NCBI RefSeq assembly: GCF_900116905.1
Contig: NZ_FPCG01000003.1
Span: 270,107 to 334,106 of the forward strand
Length of the DNA stretch: 64,000 nt
Origin: Micrococcus terreus
GTDB taxonomy: Bacteria > Actinomycetota > Actinomycetes > Actinomycetales > Micrococcaceae
Direction: 5' to 3'
Positions within the stretch are counted from its first letter, which is position 1. Every line of letters begins with the position of its first letter. Below, in pieces: positions 20,012-29,770 of this stretch. Below the pieces are notes generated by a model that worked only from the letters and a program-made list of their open reading frames with translations, was not told where the DNA came from and searched no databases. A program made the position numbers and the translations under genes.

Positions 20012-20170
20012 ATTTGCTCCTATCGGAGATAGTTGCCCCTGTGCCCTTTGGGGAAGTATCCGTATGTGTTTTTATGCCTTTGAAGTAGTAACGATTTTGT
20101 CGGAGGGCGTCTCCGCGGGTGTGCCCTGCATGGTGGTCACCCTTGTGCGCACCCGTCGGTCCGGTCGGCG

Positions 20171-20554
20171 TCAGTCCAGTGGCAGAAGCGAGCTCAGGTC
20201 AGCGCGGCTTCCGGAGGCGCTGACGCGCCCCTGCCCGACGGCGGCCTGCCAGCTCAGCTGCCCCGTGGCCAGTCCCAGCCAGGTCGCCGGGTCGGTCTCG
20301 ATCACGTTCGGAGGCGTCCCTCGGGTGTGGCGTGGCCCGGCGATGCACTGGCACACCCCGAACGGGGGGACGCGGACCTCCACGGAGTTGCCCTCCGCGC
20401 GGGTGGCCAGTTCCTCCAGGGTGTAGCGCACGGCTGTGGCGCGAGTGGTGCGGGGCAGGGCGGCGGCGTCCTCGGCACCGGTGGCGGCGGCCTCGGCCCA
20501 GGTGCGCAGGGCGGAGCGGCCCTCCTCCACGGGGATGCGGCGTTTGACGGCCAT
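20171..20554 (-). CDS. sterol-carrier-protein (SCP2)-like small protein
   Basis: This 127-residue protein begins [19 protein letters not shown] and contains [14 protein letters not shown] and [15 protein letters not shown], the pattern of the actinobacterial 'sterol carrier family' proteins. They share the SCP2 fold that binds hydrophobic ligands; the ligand is unknown in bacteria. ATG 20554 has CAGGAG nine bases upstream, and the gene lies 14 bases after the asparaginase stop, so the two likely form one transcript. Confidence 0.75.
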   Translation of the reverse strand: MAVKRRIPVEEGRSALRTWAEAAATGAEDAAALPRTTRATAVRYTLEELATRAEGNSVEVRVPPFGVCQCIAGPRHTRGTPPNVIETDPATWLGLATGQLSWQAAVGQGRVSASGSRADLSSLLPLD

Positions 20555-20568
20555 CGGGGTGCTCCTGT

Positions 20569-21612
20569 TCAGTCCAGCAGCTCGAGGACCGGCCGGGCCA
20601 GCTGCACCCGGCCCACGGGCTCGCCGCGGCCCAGGATCTTCGGGGCCACCTGCTCCAGCACGCCCGGCAGGACCTCCATGTCCACGTGGTCCGGGGCGAA
20701 CTGGGCCAGCAGCGCCAGGGAGACGAGATTGCCCGCCCTGGTGCCGCCGTCGAGTGCCTTGACCGCCACGGCCGTGCCGTCCGGGGCGGCCATCACCATC
20801 ACGCCGTCCGCCCCGAGCTTGGCCAGCAGCCCGAGTTCGCGCAGCACCACGGTGTTGGAGTTGGTCGCCCCGTGCACGGCCCAGGGGTGCTCGAGCATGG
20901 CGGTGGCCACCCGGGCGGCGTGCAGCTCGGCGTCCCGGCGCTGAGGGGCCACAGCCACCCGGCCGATCCCGCGGGCCAGTCCGGTCAGGGACAGCACCGG
21001 CGCCGGGGCACCACAGCCGTCCACGCCCAGGTGCGCCACCGGCTCGCCGCAGTACTGCTCGATCACCGAGACCACCTCACGCTGCACGGGGTGCTCGGCG
21101 TCCAGATAGGTGGCCGGGTCGTGCCCACCGTGCCGGCAGGCGGAGAGGAATCCGGCGTGCTTGCCGGAGCAGTTGTAGGCCAGCGGGGTCTTCTGAGGTC
21201 CTTCCGGGCCGGCGTCCATGGCCATCCGCACGATGTCCTGCGGATCGGCCGGCCAGGCGGGCGGGCACTGCAGGTCCGACTCGTCCATCCCGGCGTAGGC
21301 CAGCACCGTGCTGGCGGTCTGGCGGTGGCGGGACGTGCCGCGGTGGGACCCGCAGGCCAGGGCGATCTGCTCGTCCACCAGCCGGGCGCCGTGCCGCAGG
21401 GAGGCGATCGCCTGCAGGGGCTTGAGCGTGGACCGCGGGTAGATCAGGGCATCTGGATCGCCCAGCCGGGCCAGGACAGAGCCGTCCGGGGCGGTCACCA
21501 CGGCCGAGCCGGCGGTGCGGGACTCCAGGAATCCGTTGCGGACCACATGGACGAGCTCCACGGCACGGTCCAGCGGGAAGGTGGCGTTGGGGGTGCGAGT
21601 GGTCTCAGTCAC
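20569..21612 (-). CDS. type III (Rhizobium etli-like) L-asparaginase family protein
   Basis: Members hydrolyse L-asparagine to aspartate and ammonia and differ from the classical enzyme. The hallmark blocks are [10 protein letters not shown] (Ser-x-x-Lys), ACGSHRGT and [11 protein letters not shown] (Ser and Lys with zinc-ligand Cys), plus [11 protein letters not shown] choose GTG 21612 over GTG 21621 because TACAGT (21625 to 21620) ends seven bases before it, giving a leaderless start; the -10 overlaps the upstream GTG. Length is then 347 residues, normal for the family. The SCP2-like gene follows at once. Confidence 0.85.
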   Translation of the reverse strand: MTETTRTPNATFPLDRAVELVHVVRNGFLESRTAGSAVVTAPDGSVLARLGDPDALIYPRSTLKPLQAIASLRHGARLVDEQIALACGSHRGTSRHRQTASTVLAYAGMDESDLQCPPAWPADPQDIVRMAMDAGPEGPQKTPLAYNCSGKHAGFLSACRHGGHDPATYLDAEHPVQREVVSVIEQYCGEPVAHLGVDGCGAPAPVLSLTGLARGIGRVAVAPQRRDAELHAARVATAMLEHPWAVHGATNSNTVVLRELGLLAKLGADGVMVMAAPDGTAVAVKALDGGTRAGNLVSLALLAQFAPDHVDMEVLPGVLEQVAPKILGRGEPVGRVQLARPVLELLD

Positions 21613-21625
21613 GGGATCCACTGTA
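21613..21625 (-). promoter_or_regulatory. leaderless-type -10 element of the asparaginase gene
   Basis: TACAGT at 21625-21620 is a TANNNT hexamer seven bases before GTG 21612. It decides the start of the gene, since the alternative GTG 21621 lies inside the hexamer. Confidence 0.6.
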
Positions 21626-21634
21626 GGCGAGCGG

Positions 21635-21949
21635 TCAGCCGTCGCGGCGGCGCAGCCAGGCGGTGATGCCGATCGCTGCCGCCAGGGACACCACCAGGGA
21701 GACGAGGGCTGCCCCGATGTCCCCGCGTTCGAAGCCGAACATCCGGGTGGCGAACCACATGATCAGGGCGGTGGTCACCCAGATCATCAGGAAGGTGTAG
21801 ACCCTCCCGAGCGGACTCCGCCCAGCGGTGGGGGCCTTGCCGTAGGGGTGCCCGTAGTTCTGCTGCTGCTCATGCTGGCGGATCGGCTCAGGGTTCATCC
21901 CACCGAGGCGGGGGTCCTGGCGGGGGTCGTGCGGCTGGGGCATGCTCAT
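21635..21949 (-). CDS. small two-helix membrane protein
   Basis: The 104-residue protein has a Pro/Gln/His-rich N-terminal half and two membrane helices (about 48-66 and 77-96) ending in a basic tail RRRDG. No family is recognised with confidence. ATG 21949 is six bases after TAGCCT (21961 to 21956), so it should be leaderless. Its 5' end is divergent from purD, and the two promoters occupy only 112 bases. Confidence 0.6.
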   Translation of the reverse strand: MSMPQPHDPRQDPRLGGMNPEPIRQHEQQQNYGHPYGKAPTAGRSPLGRVYTFLMIWVTTALIMWFATRMFGFERGDIGAALVSLVVSLAAAIGITAWLRRRDG

Positions 21950-21961
21950 GCACCCAGGCTA
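21950..21961 (-). promoter_or_regulatory. leaderless-type -10 element
   Basis: TAGCCT at 21961-21956 is followed by six bases and then ATG 21949 of the small membrane protein gene. Confidence 0.55.
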
Positions 21962-22047
21962 CGGGGTGGTGACCGGGCTGGTCGGTGCAGGCGCCGCGGC
22001 AGCACAGCCACCGCAGACGCACAGGCGCACTCCGCCCCGCCACCGCC

Positions 22048-22061
22048 TAGGCTGGGGAACT
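22048..22061 (+). promoter_or_regulatory. leaderless-type -10 element of purD
   Basis: TAGGCT at 22048-22053 lies eight bases before GTG 22062. GGGGAA in the gap could also serve as a weak ribosome site if transcription starts further upstream. Confidence 0.5.
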
Positions 22062-23395
<1,334 letters not shown>

Positions 23396-23396
<1 letters not shown>

Positions 23397-24334
23397 TGGC
23401 CGGACTGGACACGCAGGCACAGGAGCTGCCGGGCTGGCGTCATGTCTACTCGGGCAAGGTCCGTGACCTGTACGCCCCGGCCGGGTCTGGCGCTGATCCT
23501 GACGCGGAGAAGCCCGACACGCTGCTAGTGGTCGCCTCGGACCGGATCAGCGCCTATGACATCGTGTTGAGCACCGAGATCCCCGACAAGGGTGCGGTGC
23601 TGACGCAGCTGTCGCTGTGGTGGTTCGAGCAGTTGGCCGATGCCGGGCAGGGCGGCGAGCCGATCCTCAACCACGTGGTCTCGTTGGATGTGCCCGAGGT
23701 GGTAGCTGGCCGGGCCATGGTGGTGCGCGCGCTGGACATGTACCCGGTGGAGTGCATCGCGCGCGGGTACCTGACCGGCTCTGGGCTGGCGGAGTACCGC
23801 GAGTCCGGCACCGTCACCGGGCTGCCGCTGCCGGCGGGACTGGTGGACGGCTCGCGACTGCAGCCGGCGATCTTCACCCCCTCGGCCAAGGCGGAGGTGG
23901 GGGAGCACGACGAGAACATCACCTTCGAGCAGATGGTCGAGCGGGTCGGTCCGGAAGCGGCCGAGCGGCTGCGCGAGCTGACCCTGGCGGTCTACGGTCG
24001 GGCCGAGGCCATTGCCCGGGAACGCGGGATCATTCTGGCCGACACCAAGGTCGAGTTCGGAGTGGATCCGGCCACCGGCCAGATCGTGCTGGGCGACGAG
24101 GTGTTGACCCCGGACTCCTCGCGCTTCTGGGATGCCGCCGACTATGCGCCGGGACGCCCCCAGCCCAGCTTCGACAAGCAGTTCGTGCGGGACTGGCTGA
24201 CCTCGCCGGAGTCCGGCTGGGACCGTCACTCCGGTCAGGAGCCGCCGGCGCTGCCGACGGAGATTGTGGAGAAGACCCGTGCGCGTTACGTGGAGGCGTA
24301 CCAGCGTCTGACAGGTCGGACCTTCAGCGCCTGA
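23396..24334 (+). CDS. purC: phosphoribosylaminoimidazole-succinocarboxamide synthase
   Basis: PurC adds aspartate to CAIR, a later step of the same pathway served by purM, purF and purD in this window. Typical blocks: VYSGKVRDLYAP, VASDRISAYDIVL, CIARGYLTGSGLAEY, ILADTKVEFG and TPDSSRFW. Length 312 is standard for the actinobacterial form. ATG 23396 overlaps the purD stop. It is convergent with the following minus-strand gene with one base between the stop codons, and no separate terminator is evident. Confidence 0.97.
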
Positions 24335-24335
24335 G

Positions 24336-25688
24336 CTAGGAGCGCAGCTCGCGCGCGCGAGCGCGCATGCGAAAGACCAGTTCGTCGAGCCAACTGCCCA
24401 CGCTCTGCCGGGCTTGGACGGTGTCGGGGTAGCGGCAGCGCAGGTGTACCCCGGTCTCGTCGACAATGAACCACAGCATGACACCGCTGGTGCGGATGGC
24501 CGCGGAGACGTAGTGGGCACCGAGCCCAGCCGCGTCGATACGCACCGGCAGGCGGCGCAGGTCCAGCCAGGAGACCGCGAACATGCCCGGGGCCTCCGGC
24601 ATCCCGCCATAGGGTGCCATGACCGGAGCCAGCGGCCAGGAGCCCAGCCGGACCGCCTCGCGGACGGCCAGCGCACAGGCGGCGGGGTCCGGGTCGGCGG
24701 ATTCCAATACGGAGTTCGTGATGAACCAGCCGACAGAATCGTGCCATCGCTCCTGGGAACGACTATGGACGGGGAACACCACGCGCAGCGGTGCTCCCGC
24801 CGTCGTGATGGTGGTCTCGGTCATCACAGAGACGGTCAGCGCGAGCGTGGAGACGGCGGCCTCAGCGGCGACCGAGGAATAGGCGGCGAGTTCGGCGACC
24901 CCGAGGACATCGCGCACCTCGACGCGTTCGGGGTGGGGGACCGGCTCGCCCAGTGGCAGCGGGAAGCGGGGCATGAGGCCGCCGCCGGCGTCGAGGATCT
25001 CGCTCCAGCGACGGCTGACCTCGGGCGGGGCGGCCGGGCGCTCGAGCAGCTCGCGGGTGTGTTCGGCGAACTCCGGGACGGCGGGCAGCTGGGGCTCCTC
25101 GCCGCGCAGGCACTGCTCGAGGGCGGCCAGCAGGTCGCGCACCAGCACCAGCAGCGACCACAGGTCCACGTGGGAATGGTCGGAGGCCACCACCACGTGC
25201 GGCCCGTCGGCGGTCTCGATCACGCAGAGCCGATGCGAGGGCCTCTTGTAGGGACTGCAGGCGGCGTCGAGCACCTCGCGCAGGGCATCGTGGACCGGTT
25301 GGCCGGGGCTGATCTCGTGCTCGCGCCAGGACGGTTCGCCCACGCTGACCCGCCGCAGCTGGGGGCCTTCGTCGTCGGGAAGGAAGATGGTCTGCAGGGT
25401 TCCATGCGTCCGGACGACGGCGCGCCAGGCCCGCCCGATGCTCGACGTGGGCACCGGGTGGGGAAGACGGAAGGACAGCGCCATCCAGGATCCGGCGCGA
25501 TCGCCCATGCTGACGTGGCGGTGCTGGTCGAAGGAGACGGGCAGCTCGTCCAGCAGCTCGTCCAGCGCGGCACCGCCCGCCAGCTCGCCCGCATCGACGG
25601 GATCCGCGGGGAGGACCTGCACCGGCAGGTCACAGCTGAGCAGACGGCCGAACGGCAACCACAGGGAGTTGATGTGGCTCAGTCGCAT
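24336..25688 (-). CDS. stand-alone condensation-domain-like acyltransferase
   Basis: A 450-residue protein with the chloramphenicol-acetyltransferase-like fold suggested by SDHSHVDLWSLLVLV near residue 167, which resembles the HHxxxDG active motif of NRPS condensation and PapA-type domains, although the first His of the pair is Asp. FGWF-like DSVGWFITNSV near 322 is the matching second-half block. ATG 25688 is chosen; the frame continues upstream only as an antisense of the hydrolase. The C-terminal coding end contains a 16-bp GC palindrome (24347-24362). It is divergent from an alpha/beta hydrolase. Ester or amide bond formation is likely; the substrate is unknown. Confidence 0.65.
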   Translation of the reverse strand: MRLSHINSLWLPFGRLLSCDLPVQVLPADPVDAGELAGGAALDELLDELPVSFDQHRHVSMGDRAGSWMALSFRLPHPVPTSSIGRAWRAVVRTHGTLQTIFLPDDEGPQLRRVSVGEPSWREHEISPGQPVHDALREVLDAACSPYKRPSHRLCVIETADGPHVVVASDHSHVDLWSLLVLVRDLLAALEQCLRGEEPQLPAVPEFAEHTRELLERPAAPPEVSRRWSEILDAGGGLMPRFPLPLGEPVPHPERVEVRDVLGVAELAAYSSVAAEAAVSTLALTVSVMTETTITTAGAPLRVVFPVHSRSQERWHDSVGWFITNSVLESADPDPAACALAVREAVRLGSWPLAPVMAPYGGMPEAPGMFAVSWLDLRRLPVRIDAAGLGAHYVSAAIRTSGVMLWFIVDETGVHLRCRYPDTVQARQSVGSWLDELVFRMRARARELRS

Positions 25689-25766
25689 GGCAGTACCGTA
25701 GGGGCATCGCGTTACGTCGTCGTTGCGGCTATGCGGCCGCTGCGTTCCAGAGGCCGGAGGCACACG

Positions 25767-26594
25767 ATGCACAAGTTCAAGGTTCCCGGGGCCGAACTGG
25801 CCTGGTCGTTCAGCGATGAGTCCGGCCAACCGGTGGTGCAGCTGCACGGGCTGACCTCCAGCCGCTACCGCGACCGTGTGCTGGACCTGGATCTGGGGCG
25901 AGGCCTCTCCGGCACCCAGCTGCTGCGCTACGACGCCCGCGGGCACGGTCACTCCACCGGGCGGCGCGAACCGGAGGACTATCGCTGGCCGGCGCTCGCC
26001 GAGGACCTGTTGGCCCTGCTGGACCATTGGTTTCCCGACGAGCAGGTCCACGGGGTCGGCCCCTCCATGGGCACCGGCACCCTCCTGCACGCCGCGATGC
26101 GCGCGCCCGAGAAGTTCAGCGGCTTCACGCTGATGCTCCCGCCCACCGCCTGGGCCACGCGCACCGCGCAGGCCGGGGACTATCGCCGCCTCGCCGAGTT
26201 CATCGAGCAGCACGGCATGGAGCGCTTCGTCGCGGCCAGCACCCAGATGCCGCGCCCGCCAGCCACCATCGGCACCCCGGAGACGGTCCCGCACGTCAGC
26301 GGCGAGCTGCTGCCCTCGATCTACCGCGGTGCCGCGATGAGCGATCTTCCCACCCCGGAGCAGATCGCCTCACTGGACATCCCGACGACGATCCTGGCCT
26401 GGGTGGACGATCCCTCCCATCCGCTCTCCACGGCTCAGGCACTCGTGGAGCTGCTGCCGAGCGCGACCCTGCAGGTGGCCCACACCCCGCAGGACGTGGC
26501 TGGCTGGCCGATCATCCTGGCGGCCGACGTGGAACGGTCGGCGTCACACAACGATCGACCGGCAGCGCGTTCACAGGCTGGGAGTTCAGGCTGA
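25767..26594 (+). CDS. alpha/beta hydrolase
   Basis: ATG 25767 follows GGCCGGAGG. The nucleophile elbow is GVGPSMGTGT (Ser near residue 101) and the oxyanion region is QLHGLTSSR. LLRYDARGHGHS is the usual strand-loop after it, and WVDDPSHPLS and VAHTPQD offer the catalytic Asp and His. At 275 residues it is typical, with an Ala/Ser-rich tail beyond the fold. It may be an esterase or lactonase. Its promoter faces that of the acyltransferase across 78 bases, hinting at a joint acyl-transfer and hydrolysis function. The 3' end overlaps the convergent methyltransferase gene by nine bases. Confidence 0.85.
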   Translation: MHKFKVPGAELAWSFSDESGQPVVQLHGLTSSRYRDRVLDLDLGRGLSGTQLLRYDARGHGHSTGRREPEDYRWPALAEDLLALLDHWFPDEQVHGVGPSMGTGTLLHAAMRAPEKFSGFTLMLPPTAWATRTAQAGDYRRLAEFIEQHGMERFVAASTQMPRPPATIGTPETVPHVSGELLPSIYRGAAMSDLPTPEQIASLDIPTTILAWVDDPSHPLSTAQALVELLPSATLQVAHTPQDVAGWPIILAADVERSASHNDRPAARSQAGSSG

Positions 26595-27869
26595 TGCACC
26601 GCTCGGTGTCGTCCAACGATGGACCAGGTAGCCGTAGGTGAGCGCCGTCGTCTCCGGATGGTCGGCCAGCCACGAATCTGCGAGCTCGACGGGGAACTCG
26701 AGGTGAAGGACTGCCTCCAAGTCCTCGCGAGTATCGAACGTCCAGGAGCTCATCACCTCGGTGGTGTCAGCACCCTGGGAAGCCCACCACTGCCTCGCGT
26801 AGGTGTCCTGACCTTGCGCGGCAGCGGCAGCGCTTCTCCGAAGCAGTTCGGCGAACTCCCCGGTCTCCGTGTCATTGTCGATCACCACGAGTGTTCCGCC
26901 CTCGCGCAGCACCCGCCCGACTTCACGCAGTCCGGCCGACGGGTCGAACCGGGGGTGCGGAAAGAAGTACGCGAACCTGGCATGCACCACATCCACGGAG
27001 GCGTCAGCAAGTGGAATGTGCTCCGCCGAGCCCCGCAGGACCACAGCCTCCCCGGGCCGCTGTTCAGCGAAGGCAATCAACGTGGGGTCGGGCTCCACGC
27101 CGATGACCTGCTGGGCGTCACCGTAGTGAGGCAGCCAGTAGCCGGATCCGCAGCCCAGGTCCAGGATGACGCGATCCCGCCAGTCCGACTGCCGCCGCAG
27201 CTCGGTCCAGAGGGTCTGCTCGCGGTCCATCGCCCGGTTCTCGATCTCATACACGTCCGGATCCACGCGCTGGTTGGCCGAGGGGACGAAGTCCTCCAGA
27301 TCGTCCATGGCTGCTCCCACTGGGTTGCCGGAGGTGCTGTGGGCTGTCACGGGGGCACTGTGCCGGGCGAACGCGAAGACCACGTCCGGGGCGTGGACGT
27401 GCACGTCATCGCAGCGGTAGCCGCGCAGCCAGGGGACGCCGTCGATCACGCGCAGGTAGAAGCCTTTGGGGACCTCGTGGTCCTCACTCACCGGGGCGGA
27501 GGCCACGTGGATCGAGCCCGTGGGTGCCCGTCCGGTGGAGAGGACCGAGTCCGGCGCCGACTCCTGGTCCAGCAGGGCCAACCGCAGCGCGGGGCCGGTG
27601 GTCAGAGGACACAGCCTCAGGCCTGCGGACGCTGCGGCGGCGAACACCTCCGGCAGGGTCCCACCGTCCGTCAGCCCCAGCTCCGAGACGCTCCGCAGGA
27701 CCACCTCCACGGTCTGCGGCTCGGGAGACTCAGTGCCGAACTCAGGTCGGTCCAGCAGCGCCTCGGCATACGCGTTCAGCCTCACCCCGGCCGCCGCGAG
27801 GTCTGCCCGCACCATGGATGCCGGCCTGTCACCGACGCGCACTGTCAGCTCTCCGGACACCGGACTCAC
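26586..27869 (-). CDS. two-domain fusion: 'helicase'-annotated small-protein domain plus SAM methyltransferase
   Basis: Residues about 20-168 match, by memory, small Firmicutes proteins often mislabelled helicase: LNAYAEALLDRPEF, LCPLTTGPALRLAL, APTGSIHVAS, PKGFYLRVIDGVPWLRGY. No helicase motif is present. From about 205 a class I SAM methyltransferase follows, with motif I LDLGCGSGYW at 236-245, acidic IGVEPDP and the post-motif ARFAYFF block of the ubiE-like group. GTG 27869 overlaps the exporter stop as GTGA, suggesting coupling; ATG 27815 (M19) is an alternative matching the usual family start. Last gene of the exporter operon. Function of the fusion unknown. Confidence 0.7.
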   Translation of the reverse strand: MSPVSGELTVRVGDRPASMVRADLAAAGVRLNAYAEALLDRPEFGTESPEPQTVEVVLRSVSELGLTDGGTLPEVFAAAASAGLRLCPLTTGPALRLALLDQESAPDSVLSTGRAPTGSIHVASAPVSEDHEVPKGFYLRVIDGVPWLRGYRCDDVHVHAPDVVFAFARHSAPVTAHSTSGNPVGAAMDDLEDFVPSANQRVDPDVYEIENRAMDREQTLWTELRRQSDWRDRVILDLGCGSGYWLPHYGDAQQVIGVEPDPTLIAFAEQRPGEAVVLRGSAEHIPLADASVDVVHARFAYFFPHPRFDPSAGLREVGRVLREGGTLVVIDNDTETGEFAELLRRSAAAAAQGQDTYARQWWASQGADTTEVMSSWTFDTREDLEAVLHLEFPVELADSWLADHPETTALTYGYLVHRWTTPSGASA

Positions 27870-29770
27870 TCGTCCCCGGAGACCAGCGAGTTCCGCCAGG
27901 CCCCGTGCAGCTCTGCGAACCGTCCGCCGGAGGCGATCAGCTCCGCGGGGGAGCCGTCCTCCACCACGCGGCCGTCATGCACCACCAGGACGCGGTCGGC
28001 GATCTCCACGGTGGAGAGCCGGTGCGCGATGATCAGGGCCGTCCGGTTGCCCAGCAGCCGTTCCAGACCGGCCTGCACCAGCCGTTCGCTGGGCAGGTCC
28101 AGGGAGCTGGTGGCCTCGTCCAGGATCAGCACGGCGGGATCGGCCAGGAACGCGCGGGCGAAGCTGACCAGCTGACGCTGACCGGCCGAGAGCCGTCCGC
28201 CGCGTTTGGTGACGTCGGTGTCGTAGCCCTCGGGCAGGGCCAGGATGAACTCGTGCGCGCCCACGGCCTGCGCGGCGGCCTGGATCTCGGCGTCGGAGGC
28301 ATCCGGCCGGCCCAGGGCGATGTTCTCGGCCACCGTCCCGGAGAACAGGAACGCCTCCTGGGTCACCATCACCACGTTGCGCCGCAGGTCGGCCTGGGAG
28401 AGCTCATTCAGCTCCACCCCGTCCAGGGTCAGTGACCCGGAGCTCAGGTCATAGAAGCGGGCGATCAGCTTCACCAGCGTGGACTTGCCGGCACCGGTCT
28501 GGCCCACCACCGCCACGGTCTGCCCGGCGGGGATGGTCAGGTCGAACTCGGGCAGGATGACCTTGCCGTCGCCGTAGCCGAACACCGCGTCCCGGAACTC
28601 CAGGCGACCCTCGGCAGCGGGCAGCGGCACGGGCCGGTCCGCCTCGCGCACAGTGGGCATCTCCTCGAGCAGTCCGGAGACCTTCTCCAGCGCCGCCGTG
28701 GCGGACTGGAACGAGGAGTAGAACATGGCCACCTGCTCCATGGGCTGGAACACGCGCTTGCCGGCCAGCAGCAGCGCCACCAGCACGCCGACCGCCAGGG
28801 TGCCGTCCAGCACGCGGAAGCCGCCGAAGAGCAGCAGCGCTACCACGGTCAGGTTGCCGGTGATCACCAGGGTGGGCTGCAGCACGCCGAACAGGTTCAG
28901 CGAACGCACCATGTCGTCGCGGTACTTGGTGGCCAGCCGCTCGTACTTCTCGTCATTGGCACGCTGACGGCGGAAGGCCTGCACGGCGCGGATGCCGGTC
29001 ATGGTCTCCACGAAGTGCACGATCATCCGGGCCGAGGACACCCGCGACTCGCGGTACACCGCCTCCGAACGCACCTGGTACCAGCGCACGGCGATCGTCA
29101 CCGGGATGAACGCCACCAGCAGGATCAGCCCGGAACGCCAGTCCAGGATGAAGATCGAGGCGGCGGTGAAGAGCATGAACATCATGCCGGAGACCAGCGA
29201 GGACACACCCTGGTCCAGCAGCTCGCGCAGCGACTCCAGGTCCGAGGTCTGCCGGGAGATCACCCGCCCGGAGGTGTACGTCTCATGGAACTCCAGACTC
29301 AGCCGCTGGGTGTGCCGGAACACCCACACGCGCAGGTCCAGCAGCATGGCCTGGCTGACCCGGGCGGTCATCCAGGTGTAGGTGCCCAGCAGCAGGCCGG
29401 CGGTGAGCGCGGCCGCCAGATAGGTCCCCCCGACGACGGCCATCACCGTCCCTGCAGAGCCTCCGGCCTCCAACGTGGAGACGATCTCCGGCAGGCCCCA
29501 GTCGATGGCCCAGGCGATGATCAGGGGGAAGGCCGCACGGGCGGCGTTGGAGATGACCACCAGCACGGCGGTCAGGATCAGCTTCCACTTCACCGGGCGG
29601 GCCAGGTCGGCCAGAAGTCGCCAGGAGCGCTGGCGGATGTACCGGCGTTCGGCCACGGAGAGGTCCAGCCGCTCCTCGCCGCGCACGCCCAGCAGGGTGG
29701 GGGAGTCGTTCTCGGGGGTGTCCGTTCCGGGCGCGCGGGAGGGCTGCGGCGTCGAGGGCGTGCGGCTCAT
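27866..29770 (-). CDS. ABC exporter half-transporter, catalytic-competent partner
   Basis: A 634-residue fused transmembrane-plus-ATPase protein of the multidrug/lipid exporter type. Six helices lie in residues 60-345. Walker A GQTGAGKST is at 423-431, the signature is LSAGQ (527-531, Ala for the usual Gly), and Walker B ends in DEATSSLD with Glu 552 intact; H-loop AHRLST follows. ATG overlaps the upstream gene's stop by four bases. With the 706-residue partner it should form a heterodimer in which this subunit supplies the intact ATPase residues. Substrate unknown. Confidence 0.93.
   Translation of the reverse strand: MSRTPSTPQPSRAPGTDTPENDSPTLLGVRGEERLDLSVAERRYIRQRSWRLLADLARPVKWKLILTAVLVVISNAARAAFPLIIAWAIDWGLPEIVSTLEAGGSAGTVMAVVGGTYLAAALTAGLLLGTYTWMTARVSQAMLLDLRVWVFRHTQRLSLEFHETYTSGRVISRQTSDLESLRELLDQGVSSLVSGMMFMLFTAASIFILDWRSGLILLVAFIPVTIAVRWYQVRSEAVYRESRVSSARMIVHFVETMTGIRAVQAFRRQRANDEKYERLATKYRDDMVRSLNLFGVLQPTLVITGNLTVVALLLFGGFRVLDGTLAVGVLVALLLAGKRVFQPMEQVAMFYSSFQSATAALEKVSGLLEEMPTVREADRPVPLPAAEGRLEFRDAVFGYGDGKVILPEFDLTIPAGQTVAVVGQTGAGKSTLVKLIARFYDLSSGSLTLDGVELNELSQADLRRNVVMVTQEAFLFSGTVAENIALGRPDASDAEIQAAAQAVGAHEFILALPEGYDTDVTKRGGRLSAGQRQLVSFARAFLADPAVLILDEATSSLDLPSERLVQAGLERLLGNRTALIIAHRLSTVEIADRVLVVHDGRVVEDGSPAELIASGGRFAELHGAWRNSLVSGDE

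Noticed and set aside
24414..25766. upstream extension of the alpha/beta hydrolase frame
   Set aside because: The family fold begins at ATG 25767 with a ribosome site; the extension is antisense to the acyltransferase.
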